From NCBI GenBank assembly GCA_036499825.1, contig DASYCZ010000032.1:186001-250000 (forward strand): a DNA stretch of 64,000 bases. The letters run 5' to 3'. This stretch comes from Paradevosia sp036499825. Lineage in GTDB: Bacteria; Pseudomonadota; Alphaproteobacteria; Rhizobiales; Devosiaceae. How positions within the stretch are numbered: the stretch's first letter is position 1; each line of letters begins with the position of its first letter. Below are positions 8,516 to 16,253 of the stretch, piece after piece. A model generated the notes under the pieces. That model was not told where the DNA came from. It made no database searches and saw nothing but the letters and a program-made list of their open reading frames with translations. A program made the position numbers and the translations under genes.

Positions 8516-9322
8516 TTATGCGAGCAGGGGATCGATTTCCGCCGAGAGCTCCGCAACAGTCTTTTCTCCAGTCAACTGCTTGCCGTTGATGTAGAAGGTA
8601 GGCGTTCCTTCGAGCTTGAAGTCGTTGACCGCCTGATCCCGCAAGGTTTCCATCCCCTTGAACAGGTCCTGATTCGTCAAGGCCGCATCGAAGGTTTCCT
8701 CTGTAAAACCGAGCTGCTTGGCGATGACCAGGATGGCGTCACGCGGCTTGGGGGCAGTTTCCCACTGATCCTGCGTCTTGAAGAAAGTGGCGACCACCAT
8801 GTGGTAGGCCTCGATGCCGGCCTGCGGATCGGCTGCGGGAGCGGGCGTTGCGGCGGCAGGTGCTGCCGGCGTGGTGGCAGCCATCGCATTGGCGGGCGGC
8901 ACTTCGGTGGCTCCGGCAGCCGGGGTGGTTGCCGGCGCTGCAGCAGCGCCGCTGGCATTGTTGGCGGCAGCTTCGGCCAGCATGAACACCACGGCGTCCA
9001 GAACATTGCGCACGAAGGGGCGCATGATGAACTTCACCTTGCCGGTATCGACATACTGCGTGCGGAAATCGGGGAAAATGCTGGTCGAGAACAGGGCGCA
9101 ATGCGGGCAGGTCGGGGACGCATATTCGATCATCGTCACCTTGGCCATGGGTGAGCCCAGCACCTTGTCGGGCAAGCCCGCCGGTGCCATCAGCTTGGCC
9201 AGGTCCATCATGTCGCCATCCGCTGCGTTGGCGGTGCCCAAACCGGCAAGACTTGCAGCGGACGCTGCGCCAGCCAGAATGAGGGTGTCACGGCGGGTCA
9301 GGTTCACTTTGATCTTCTCCAT
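8516..9322 (-). CDS. DsbA-like thiol:disulfide oxidoreductase with Ala/Pro-rich insert
   Basis: This is an exported thioredoxin-fold protein of the DsbA/DSBA-like oxidoreductase family that forms or isomerises disulfides in periplasmic proteins. The start at 9322 gives M-E-K-I-K-V-N followed by a signal with twin arginines (T-R-R-D-T-L-I-L), so Tat export is possible, and an A-N-A-A-D cleavage region. The redox motif C-P-H-C lies in Y-A-S-P-T-C-P-H-C-A-L-F, and the cis-proline loop is in E-G-T-P-T-F-Y-I-N-G. Between them sits an unusual stretch of about 50 residues made almost only of A, P, T and N (coded around 8815-8965). The gene lies 24 bases upstream of smc on the same strand. Confidence 0.85.
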   Translation of the reverse strand: MEKIKVNLTRRDTLILAGAASAASLAGLGTANAADGDMMDLAKLMAPAGLPDKVLGSPMAKVTMIEYASPTCPHCALFSTSIFPDFRTQYVDTGKVKFIMRPFVRNVLDAVVFMLAEAAANNASGAAAAPATTPAAGATEVPPANAMAATTPAAPAAATPAPAADPQAGIEAYHMVVATFFKTQDQWETAPKPRDAILVIAKQLGFTEETFDAALTNQDLFKGMETLRDQAVNDFKLEGTPTFYINGKQLTGEKTVAELSAEIDPLLA

Positions 9323-9402
9323 TACATTTGCGGCGACACTACACGGCACCATGGTGGCGGCAAGTGGGCATTAGCATCAACACACGGTGAACGCATTGTG
9401 CG

Positions 9403-9915
9403 TTAACGCCGCCCCTTGGCGCCACTCATCAGCTGGTGGCCGAGCTGGCGCAGGGCCTCGCGCACGCCCTCATCCTCGACCGCATCCACCGCCGCGCTCA
9501 CCTTCGCCCTGGTCGTGGGGTCGGCCTGCCGTCCGGCATCGGGTTTTTTCGGCATAGGTGCGGCGAAGGGTTCGGCCGAGATCCGAACCTCCTTGACCAG
9601 CACATAGCCGAAATAGCGGTTCACCGCGGCCGCCACCCGGTTGCCCTCATGCGACAGCGCCAATGCCGCACTGGGGGCGCAACGCAGATAAAGCGTCGCG
9701 CCGTCGGCGCTGCGTTCCCCGCGCGGCCAGGTCAGTTTGTCCGGCAGCGTCACCTTGTCATAGGGCGCCGGCGCCATCGCGGCCCAATGAGTGATGATAT
9801 CGCGGCTGGCAAAGCCGCGCTTCCTGAAGGCCGGATCGAGCGCGCCGATGAGCGCCTCGGCGACGCCGACTGTCCGGTTCAGGCGCTTGGGCGGGGCTTT
9901 GGGCTTTTCTGCCAT
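9403..9915 (-). CDS. DUF721 protein, DciA-like replicative helicase loader candidate
   Basis: The 170-residue protein starts M-A-E-K-P-K at 9915 and has the DUF721 domain in its N-terminal half (I-I-T-H-W-A-A-M to V-L-V-K-E-V-R-I) and a charged, probably flexible C-terminus. DUF721 includes DciA, the loader of the DnaB helicase in bacteria that lack DnaC. Assignment to DciA rests on the domain and on the conserved mutY/DUF721/DsbA-like/smc neighbourhood, not on any catalytic residue. It is transcribed divergently from mutY with a 63-base gap. Confidence 0.75.
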   Translation of the reverse strand: MAEKPKAPPKRLNRTVGVAEALIGALDPAFRKRGFASRDIITHWAAMAPAPYDKVTLPDKLTWPRGERSADGATLYLRCAPSAALALSHEGNRVAAAVNRYFGYVLVKEVRISAEPFAAPMPKKPDAGRQADPTTRAKVSAAVDAVEDEGVREALRQLGHQLMSGAKGRR

Positions 9916-9953
9916 CGGCGGATAACGGTCTTCCGGTGCTTGCGCGGCGCAGC

Positions 9954-10024
9954 CGCTTGCGATTTCTTGGCGCCCATCATGCCAAAGCCGAAGCTGCAAC
10001 AAAAGCGCCAAGAAATCGCAAGCG
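9954..10024. repeat. Perfect 20-bp inverted repeat around the mutY start codon
   Basis: The arm 9954-9973 is the exact reverse complement of 10005-10024; the 31-base spacer holds the mutY ATG (9979-9981). The right arm is inside the mutY reading frame, the left arm in its leader. In mRNA this would be a 20-bp stem with the start codon in the loop and the normal ribosome-binding position inside the stem. Confidence 0.9.
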
Positions 10025-11082
10025 CCTCCATCGCCGTCGATGCCGGCGCCGTGCTCGCCTGGTACAACCGCCATGCGCGCACGCTCCCCTGGCGCGTCAG
10101 CCCGGCGGATCGGGCGAGGGGCATTCGCCCCGATCCCTATCGCGTCTGGCTGTCGGAAGTCATGTTGCAGCAGACGACGGTGGCGGCGGTACAAAAATAC
10201 TTCCTCCGCTTCACCACCTTATGGCCGACCGTCGCCGACCTGGCCGCGGCCCCGCTCGAAGCGGTGCTGGTCGAGTGGGCGGGGCTTGGCTATTACGCGC
10301 GGGCCCGGAACCTCCATGCCTGCGCCGTGGCGGTCGTCGAACGCCATGGCGGCAGGTTCCCCGTCACCGCCGAAGGGCTGCTGACGCTGCCGGGCATAGG
10401 CGCCTATACCAGCGCGGCGATTGCGGCGATTGCCGATGACGAGCCCATCGCCGTGCTCGACGGCAATGTCGAGCGGGTGATGGCGCGCTATCTGGCGCTG
10501 GACGTGCCGGTGCGCGACGCCAAGGAATTACTCCGCGCCGAGGTGCAGCGGGCGGTGCCAGCCCGCTCCGGCGATTTCGCCCAGGCGATGATGGATCTGG
10601 GGGCGACAATCTGCACCCCCAGGGTTGCGCTTTGCATGCTGTGCCCATTGCAGCCCGCCTGCCTCGGCACGCGCACGGGCAATCCCGAGGCGTTTCCGGT
10701 GAAACCGGAAAAGAGTCTGCGGCCAATCCGTTACGGCCATGCCTTCGTCATTTCCGACAGCGACGGCGACATCTATCTGCGCACCCGCGCCGACACCGGA
10801 TTGTTGGCCAAGATGACGGAGACGCCGGGCTCCGCATGGAGTGGCGAGGTTTCCCCGCCGCAGTTCCCGTTTCCCGGCGATTGGCGCCAACGCGGGCAGG
10901 TCGTGCATGTGTTCACGCATTTCCGGCTGGAGCTGGATGTGTGGTCGGTGACCGCATCGGCGCCCGAAATGCTGACGAAAGGCTGGTGGGCCGATCCGCG
11001 TGAACTGGACAATGAGGCGCTGCCGAGCCTTTTCCGCAAGGTACTGGCGCAAGCCGGCATCGAGGCTCACCCCCACCCTTGA
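9979..11082 (+). CDS. mutY: Adenine DNA glycosylase MutY
   Basis: MutY removes adenine mispaired with 8-oxoguanine. The 367-residue protein has the catalytic Glu60 (W-L-S-E-V-M-L-Q-Q-T), the helix-hairpin-helix L-P-G-I-G-A-Y-T, the catalytic Asp161 (V-L-D-G-N-V-E-R-V), the 4Fe-4S ligands C212-x6-C219-x2-C222-x5-C228, and a C-terminal NUDIX-like domain that reads 8-oxoG. The ATG at 9979 gives M-P-K-P-K-L-Q-Q; the frame is open further upstream but only because it is antisense to the DUF721 gene. No good ribosome-binding site is seen, and the start lies in the loop of a large inverted repeat. The last codons and the stop overlap another palindrome. Confidence 0.95.
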   Translation: MPKPKLQQKRQEIASASIAVDAGAVLAWYNRHARTLPWRVSPADRARGIRPDPYRVWLSEVMLQQTTVAAVQKYFLRFTTLWPTVADLAAAPLEAVLVEWAGLGYYARARNLHACAVAVVERHGGRFPVTAEGLLTLPGIGAYTSAAIAAIADDEPIAVLDGNVERVMARYLALDVPVRDAKELLRAEVQRAVPARSGDFAQAMMDLGATICTPRVALCMLCPLQPACLGTRTGNPEAFPVKPEKSLRPIRYGHAFVISDSDGDIYLRTRADTGLLAKMTETPGSAWSGEVSPPQFPFPGDWRQRGQVVHVFTHFRLELDVWSVTASAPEMLTKGWWADPRELDNEALPSLFRKVLAQAGIEAHPHP

Positions 11083-11171
11083 TCCCTCCCCACAAGGGGG
11101 AGGGAAATGAAAGAGACGCTAGATTCTCAGTTGGGTTTCCCTCCCCTTGACGGGGAGGGATCAAGGGTGGG
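11072..11171. repeat. 100-bp imperfect palindrome over the mutY stop
   Basis: Arms 11072-11091 and 11152-11171 are perfect 20-bp reverse complements (starting cccacccttgatccctcccc). An inner pair of about 14 bp (11093-11107 and 11136-11149) continues the stem with one extra base. The left arm contains the final mutY codons and its TGA. No T-run follows, so it is a palindromic repeat element rather than a classic terminator, although a transcript could still fold. Confidence 0.8.
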
Positions 11172-11257
11172 TGGGGCAACACATACGGTCCGTTGAAGCA
11201 GAGCCTCATAATGCCTGACGGTTGCGGCGATCCTGACCGTCGCAGTTCTTGCCACAC

Positions 11258-11288
11258 GAAAAAGCCGCCGGCTGGCGGGCCGGCGGCT
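11258..11288 (-). terminator. Rho-independent terminator after ccrM
   Basis: A perfect 10-bp stem (agccgccggc / gccggcggct, 6-base loop) is followed on the minus strand by five T. It lies about 30 bases beyond the ccrM stop. Confidence 0.88.
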
Positions 11289-11319
11289 AAGTGAGCCTGA
11301 CGCTTTGGAGGTCGTCAAA

Positions 11320-12456
11320 TCAGGCAGAAAGTAAATCCATGCGCGCCCGGATATCGGCGCGGAGCGTGTCGATGGGGGCGAGGCGCCCCTGTTGTTCGAG
11401 GTGCCAGAACGTCCAGCCATTGCAGGCCTCGGCACCTTGCACCAGAGCCCCGACCCGATGGATCGAACCCTGATGTGGTCCCGAGCGCAGCGAACCGTCG
11501 GCACGCACCAGGGCAGCAAAACGCCGCTTGTCGTCGAAAAGCTCCGTTCCCGGCGCAATTAATCCCTGCTCGATGAGCGAGCCGAAGGGCACGCGCGGCG
11601 CGGCGCGTTTCGAGGTCGCCGTCTCCAGCGCTTCGGGCCGCGTCGGGCGCACGCTGGCGAGGCGCTTCAGCGCCGCCGTCACATAGGGGGCTTCGCGTTC
11701 GATGCCGATGAAATGCCGCCCGAGCTTGCGCGCCACGGCGCCGGTCGTGCCCGTGCCGAAGAACGGGTCGAGCACGATATCGCCGGGTTTGGTGGTGGCG
11801 TTGAGGATGCGGAACAACAGCGCTTCCGGCTTTTGCGTCGGATGCACCTTGCCGTCGTCCTCGTCCTTGAGACGCTCGGCGCCGGTGCAGAGCGGAAACA
11901 GCCAGTCGCTGCGCATCTGCGTATCGTCATTGGAGAGCTTCAGCGCTTCATAGTTGAAGGTGACGCGGCTCTTCTGGCTCTTGGCCGCCCAGATCAGTGT
12001 CTCATGCGCATTGGTGAAGCGCGTGCCGCGGAAGTTCGGCATCGGATTGGCCTTGCGCCAGACGATGTCGTTCAGCAGCCAGAAATCGAGATCCTGCAGC
12101 GCCGAGCCGACCCGGAAAATGTTGTGATAGGAGCCGATCACCCACAGCGCCCCATCGGGCTTCAGCACGCGGCGCGCCGCAGCCAGCCATTCGCGGGTGA
12201 AGGCGTCGTAGTGGGCGAAGCTTTCGAACTTGTCCCATTCGTCGTCGACGGCATCGACCCGCGATTGATCCGGGCGGGTCAGCCCCTCTGCCAATTGCAG
12301 ATTGTAGGGGGGGTCGGCGAAGATCAGGTCGACCGAACTGGCAGGCAACGCATTCATATGAGAAATGCAATCGCCCACCAGTATCGTATCGATTGGGAGG
12401 CGAACGGCCTCCTCCGCAACGGCCGCATGGACCGTATTACGCGCGGTACGCAACAT
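11320..12456 (-). CDS. ccrM: Cell-cycle regulated GANTC adenine methyltransferase CcrM
   Basis: CcrM methylates adenine in GANTC and couples gene expression to replication in alphaproteobacteria. The 378-residue protein shows motif IV D-P-P-Y at 48-51 (F-A-D-P-P-Y-N-L-Q), the CcrM-specific block R-P-D-Q-S-R-V-D-A-V-D-D, the segment W-R-K-A-N-P-M-P-N-F-R-G-T-R-F, and the AdoMet motif D-P-F-F-G-T-G-T-T-G, followed by the C-terminal extension of about 85 residues that distinguishes CcrM from short restriction methylases. Recognition of GANTC is inferred from this full-length similarity. No restriction endonuclease gene is nearby. A CtrA-type box lies 50 bases upstream, and rnhB precedes it on the same strand. 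Confidence 0.95.
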   Translation of the reverse strand: MLRTARNTVHAAVAEEAVRLPIDTILVGDCISHMNALPASSVDLIFADPPYNLQLAEGLTRPDQSRVDAVDDEWDKFESFAHYDAFTREWLAAARRVLKPDGALWVIGSYHNIFRVGSALQDLDFWLLNDIVWRKANPMPNFRGTRFTNAHETLIWAAKSQKSRVTFNYEALKLSNDDTQMRSDWLFPLCTGAERLKDEDDGKVHPTQKPEALLFRILNATTKPGDIVLDPFFGTGTTGAVARKLGRHFIGIEREAPYVTAALKRLASVRPTRPEALETATSKRAAPRVPFGSLIEQGLIAPGTELFDDKRRFAALVRADGSLRSGPHQGSIHRVGALVQGAEACNGWTFWHLEQQGRLAPIDTLRADIRARMDLLSA

Positions 12457-12505
12457 ACGCTTAACCCTAACGCAGCACTAACAAGCCCTTTGTAACCCAT
12501 TAGGG

Positions 12506-12520
12506 TTAAAGGGGTTTTAA
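12506..12520 (-). promoter_or_regulatory. CtrA-type box (TTAA-N7-TTAA) upstream of ccrM
   Basis: The 84-base gap between rnhB and ccrM contains TTAA, seven bases, TTAA, a full match to the CtrA consensus, 50 bases ahead of the ccrM start. Further TTAA half sites are at 12460 and 12541. CtrA control of ccrM is established in Caulobacter; here it is inferred from the site alone. Confidence 0.65.
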
Positions 12521-12540
12521 GCATCGAGGTTAGCGAGAGG

Positions 12541-13200
12541 TTAACCGGCGGCGGCGCGTTTGGCGTGCGCGATCACCACGGGCGCGAACGCCGCGCGGTG
12601 GTGGCGGCAGGGGCCGTGCCGGTCGAGCGCCGCCAGGTGCTCGGGGGTCGAATAGCCCTTGTGGCCGGCAAAACCGAAGTTAGGCGCATCGCGATGCATG
12701 ACCTGGCACATGCTGTCCCGGGTTACCTTGGCGATGATGGAGGCAGCCGCGATGGAGACGCTGAGCGCATCGCCATCGATGATGGCCTGGCCATGCACCG
12801 GCATTTGCGGCGGCACGTCGCGGCCATCGATCAGCACGTGGTCGGGGCGGTGCGACAGGTTGATCACCGCGTGCCGCATGGCCCAGAGCGTTGCGCCGCG
12901 AATGTTGAGGCTCGCGATGATCGAGGGAGGCGCCGCCACCACCGACACGATGGCCGAAGCCATGATCAGGGCGAACAGTTCTTCGCGCTTCTCGGCGGTG
13001 AGCTTTTTGGAATCGTTGAGCCCATCCGGAACGCGCCCATGGTCGAGGATCACGGCCGCCACCACGACCGGCCCAGCCAGCGGCCCGCGCCCGGCCTCAT
13101 CGACGCCGGCAACCAGTCGCGCGCCTGCGGCGATCGCGGCGCGTTCGTGGAAAAGATCGGGGCCATTGGCAATGGCGAGGGCAGGGCTGATTCGGGCCAT
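12541..13200 (-). CDS. rnhB: Ribonuclease HII
   Basis: RNase HII cuts RNA in RNA-DNA hybrids and starts removal of single ribonucleotides. With the ATG at 13200 the protein has 219 residues, the usual length, and the catalytic pair D34-E35 in V-A-G-V-D-E-A-G-R-G-P-L-A-G-P; the downstream acidic residue lies in H-V-L-I-D-G-R-D and the conserved A-S-I-I-A-K-V-T-R-D follows. The frame is open for another 34 codons upstream, but that part has no family similarity and would begin far from a ribosome-binding site. It precedes ccrM on the same strand. Confidence 0.93.
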   Translation of the reverse strand: MARISPALAIANGPDLFHERAAIAAGARLVAGVDEAGRGPLAGPVVVAAVILDHGRVPDGLNDSKKLTAEKREELFALIMASAIVSVVAAPPSIIASLNIRGATLWAMRHAVINLSHRPDHVLIDGRDVPPQMPVHGQAIIDGDALSVSIAAASIIAKVTRDSMCQVMHRDAPNFGFAGHKGYSTPEHLAALDRHGPCRHHRAAFAPVVIAHAKRAAAG

Positions 13201-13316
13201 GCGCGTGAGCATGCGCGCCAGGAGCCACAAGGCAAGACCCTGGCTATCAAATCTGCCCATCGGGCACAGGGCAGGTTGAGGATGGGGCGCTGAATGACTC
13301 AACCACGCCCTTTTAC

Positions 13317-14219
13317 CTATTCGGGCAGGATCACCGGTGCGGCGGCGACCCAGTAGCCTGGCCAGCGAGCCCGCAGGTCGTGTGCGGCCTGGTGGGCCTG
13401 GGTGCTGGAGCCGAACAGGCCGAACACGGTGGCGCCGGACCCAGACATGCGGGCCAGCATGCAGCCCGGCGTCTTCGCCAGCGCCCTGGTCAGATCACCG
13501 ATCTCACCCACGAGGCTGATTGCCGGCGCCTCCAGGTCGTTGCGAGTTTCCTTGAGCCAGATGCCGAGCTGTGCCGGCCGCGTCAACGGTTCCGGCAAAG
13601 CCGGCAGGCCGTCATTCTCATGGGCCTTGAGCCGGCGAAAGACATCCGCCGTGATCACCGGCAGCAGCGGATTGATCAGCACTAGATGGGTGACGGGAAA
13701 TTCCGCCAGCGCCGTCAGCTGCTCGCCGACACCCTGCGCCCGGCAGGGGCGGGACAGCAGGCACATCGGCACATCGGCGCCGAGCCCGGCGGCCAGTGTC
13801 GCCAGGTCATCGTCGGCAATCTTGCCGGCGCCCATGCCGGCCAGCAGCCGCAGCGCCGCCGCGGCGTCGGCCGAACCGCCACCGAGGCCGGCCGCGACCG
13901 GCAGGTTCTTGTTGAGCGTGAAGGACAGGCCGGTGGGCACATGCCCGGGCCAGCGGGCGCGAAACGCCGCCACGGCCCTCAGCACGAGATTGGATTCGCC
14001 GGTCGAAAGATTGGCGGCGAACGGGCCATTGATGCTCAGCCGGTCGCTTTCCGCCGGCACCGCTTCGAGTTCGTCGCCGATCTCGGCGAAGATCACCAGG
14101 CTATCGAGCTCATGATAGCCATCGGCCCGCCTGCCTGTGACATGCAAGGCCAGATTGATCTTGGCAGGCGCCGCTTCGAACACGGCAGTGTCTTGTTTAG
14201 CCTGCACGCACCTCTCCAT
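13317..14219 (-). CDS. ispE: 4-diphosphocytidyl-2-C-methyl-D-erythritol kinase
   Basis: IspE phosphorylates CDP-methylerythritol in the MEP isoprenoid pathway. The 300-residue protein shows A-P-A-K-I-N-L-A-L-H-V-T-G-R-R-A-D-G-Y-H at the N-terminus, the GHMP-kinase ATP loop L-P-V-A-A-G-L-G-G-G-S-A-D-A-A-A and the C-terminal M-S-G-S-G-A-T-V-F-G. The ATG at 14219 is chosen because it gives a normal N-terminus; 18 in-frame codons upstream overlap a degenerate repeat. ispH is also in the window, with the polyprenyl synthase that uses their product. Confidence 0.95.
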   Translation of the reverse strand: MERCVQAKQDTAVFEAAPAKINLALHVTGRRADGYHELDSLVIFAEIGDELEAVPAESDRLSINGPFAANLSTGESNLVLRAVAAFRARWPGHVPTGLSFTLNKNLPVAAGLGGGSADAAAALRLLAGMGAGKIADDDLATLAAGLGADVPMCLLSRPCRAQGVGEQLTALAEFPVTHLVLINPLLPVITADVFRRLKAHENDGLPALPEPLTRPAQLGIWLKETRNDLEAPAISLVGEIGDLTRALAKTPGCMLARMSGSGATVFGLFGSSTQAHQAAHDLRARWPGYWVAAAPVILPE

Positions 14220-14281
14220 CGTGAACGATTGCCCACAAGGCGAGGGGAAGCATCGGGCGCGAGGCATGCTCAAGCCACCGG

Positions 14282-14356
14282 GTCATTCGGGCGCGGGCCG
14301 AAACCCATATCCGTGGCGCGCCGCTCGCATCCCGTGTGGAGGCTATCCGGGCATCG
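14282..14356. repeat. Eroded copy of the 98-bp palindromic element
   Basis: The start gtcattcgggcgcgggccg and the following cccatatccgtggcg match the left half and middle of the element at 1763, but the right half is degraded. The remainder of the 241-base gap between ispE and the TPR gene shows no gene. Confidence 0.5.
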
Positions 14357-14460
14357 CCCTCTCGTCCCACACCATCCCGCCGGGATGGCATGGCGACAAG
14401 GCGGGATGGCGCAACACGCAAAGTTTTCTCGTGGACGCCAGCCCCCTGCATCGGGAGGCT

Positions 14461-16155
14461 TTACTTCTTGGCGATGGGGTCGAGGCCGTTGGCCAGCTTC
14501 GGCGTGACGCGGTCCTTGACCGAGCCGTCTTTGTCCATGGTGATGGCGATGTTCCACTGGAACTTGGCTTCCAGCGTCCGTCCGGTCCGCCAATAGGCAT
14601 CGCCGAGGTGATCGTTGATCTCGGGATCGTTGGGCAGCTTCTGCACGGCCTGTTCAAGGGTCTTGGCCGCATCGTCATAACGGCCGAGCTGATAATAGGC
14701 CCAGCCAAGGCTGTCGATGATATAGCCGTCATCGGGCTGTGCGGCGACCGCCTGCTGGATCAGGCCCAGGGCCTTGTCGAGGTTCATGCCCTTGTCGACC
14801 CAGCTATAGCCGAGATAGTTCAGCACCTGCGGCTGGCCGGGGCTGAGATCGAGCGCCTTGAGGAAGTCCGGTTCGGCCTTGTCCCATTCGTTGGCCCGCT
14901 CATAGGCGATGCCCCGGACATAATAGAAGCGCCAGTCGCCCTGCGTAGTGCCGCCGGTCAGCGCCAGCGCCTTGGTGTAGGCGTCGGCTGCTTCCTTGAA
15001 CTTGCCGTCCGAGCGCAGCATGTCGCCCAGGGTCGACACCGCGTCGAGATCCTTGGGGTTGATGGCCACGATATTGTTCAGCCGGCGGATGGCCTCGGAG
15101 CGGTCGCCCTTGTCATCGAGGTTGGCGGCAAGACGCAGCACCGCGGTCGGCTTCATGGGCGAGCCGGCCGGCACCTTGTCGTAGAGATCATTGGCCTGTT
15201 CATGCTGGCCGGCCGCATCGAGAAGCTGCGCCAGCACCAGCGAGATGATGTCGGCCTTGGGCTCGAGATAGGAGCCGAGGCGCAGGAACACGATGGCAAG
15301 ATCGGTGCTGCCGTCACGCGCCAGCGCCACGCCCATGCCGTGGAACATTTCGGCGGCGCCGGTCTGCACGCTGCCGGCAAACATGCCGGGGCGTTTCTTG
15401 GCGTCGATATCGGCCTTCACGGCGTCGACCAGCGGGTGCTTCAGCCCCTTGGCGGTGAAGTCGGCGATGACCTTGCTGGCTTCGTCGAACTGGCCGGCAT
15501 TGCCGAGCATGCGCGCATAAGCCTCGACGATCCGCGCCACCGTGGGGTCGGCGTCATAGGCCTGCTTGGCGTAAGTGAGGGCCTTGTCGTTCTGCCCGTT
15601 GGCCTCGGCCATCAGGGCGCGATGGAATACCAGGAAATCGGCGAGGCCGCCCTGACTCATGCCGTCGAGCAGCTTGTCGGCCTCGTCCTGCTGCTTGTTG
15701 CCCACATAGGCCCAGGCCTTGAGGATGGAGCCGGTGATACCCGAGAAATTGTCGGTTCCGAGCTTGGAGAGCTCGTCGATAGCGGCGCTATAGCGGCGTT
15801 CCTTGATGTCGTCCGTCGCCACCACGACGCGCGCCAGCTCGTTGCTCGGATCGAGCTGCAAGAGGTGCTGCGCTGATTCGGCGGCGTTGCCGATCTGGCC
15901 GTCGGCCGCATAGGCGATGAACGAGCGCTCGATGACCGTCGGGTTGGACCAGTCAGCCTGCGCGGCCTGCGCGAAATAACGCGCCGCATCCGCCGTATCC
16001 AGATCCACCAGCGCCTGCTGGCCGGCCAGATAGCTGCCGACGCCGCTGATGGGCCTGGACATGAAGATGTTCTGGGCGAACGCTCCCTGGCTCATGCCGA
16101 GGACGACTACGGCCATGGCAGTCGAGCGGGACAGAAGGCGCGTGACACGGTTCAC
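14461..16155 (-). CDS. Exported tetratricopeptide-repeat protein
   Basis: This is a long array of TPR helices, a scaffold for protein-protein contacts, with no catalytic motif. A GTG at 16155 gives 564 residues and a clear signal peptide (V-N-R-V-T-R-L-L-S-R-S then A-M-A-V-V-V-L-G-M and cleavage after A-F-A); GGGAGAG lies about 9 bases upstream, so I prefer it to the in-frame ATG starts at 16179 and 16230. Repeats run through the whole mature protein, clearest in the C-terminal half (G-Y-I-I-D-S-L-G-W-A-Y-Y-Q-L-G-R-Y and N-D-P-E-I-N-D-H-L-G-D-A-Y-W). Similar proteins are common in Hyphomicrobiales next to ETF-QO and ispE; the role is unknown, probably envelope related. Confidence 0.8.
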   Translation of the reverse strand: MNRVTRLLSRSTAMAVVVLGMSQGAFAQNIFMSRPISGVGSYLAGQQALVDLDTADAARYFAQAAQADWSNPTVIERSFIAYAADGQIGNAAESAQHLLQLDPSNELARVVVATDDIKERRYSAAIDELSKLGTDNFSGITGSILKAWAYVGNKQQDEADKLLDGMSQGGLADFLVFHRALMAEANGQNDKALTYAKQAYDADPTVARIVEAYARMLGNAGQFDEASKVIADFTAKGLKHPLVDAVKADIDAKKRPGMFAGSVQTGAAEMFHGMGVALARDGSTDLAIVFLRLGSYLEPKADIISLVLAQLLDAAGQHEQANDLYDKVPAGSPMKPTAVLRLAANLDDKGDRSEAIRRLNNIVAINPKDLDAVSTLGDMLRSDGKFKEAADAYTKALALTGGTTQGDWRFYYVRGIAYERANEWDKAEPDFLKALDLSPGQPQVLNYLGYSWVDKGMNLDKALGLIQQAVAAQPDDGYIIDSLGWAYYQLGRYDDAAKTLEQAVQKLPNDPEINDHLGDAYWRTGRTLEAKFQWNIAITMDKDGSVKDRVTPKLANGLDPIAKK

Positions 16156-16253
16156 AGGTAAAGGCTCTCCCAACAGCATATCGAAAGCGATAAGCGCTCC
16201 AAGATGGGCCATTTTACGGCTGCGCCGCAAGGCCCGCGCGATGAAGTGAATGG

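Noticed and set aside
9390..9404. AACGCA-N3-TGCGTT inverted repeat between the DUF721 and DsbA-like genes
   Set aside because: Only 6 bp, no T-run and overlapping a stop codon; too weak to call as terminator or operator.
9436..9978. 181 extra codons in frame upstream of mutY
   Set aside because: They are antisense to the DUF721 gene; MutY proteins begin just before the N-terminal catalytic domain, matching the ATG at 9979.
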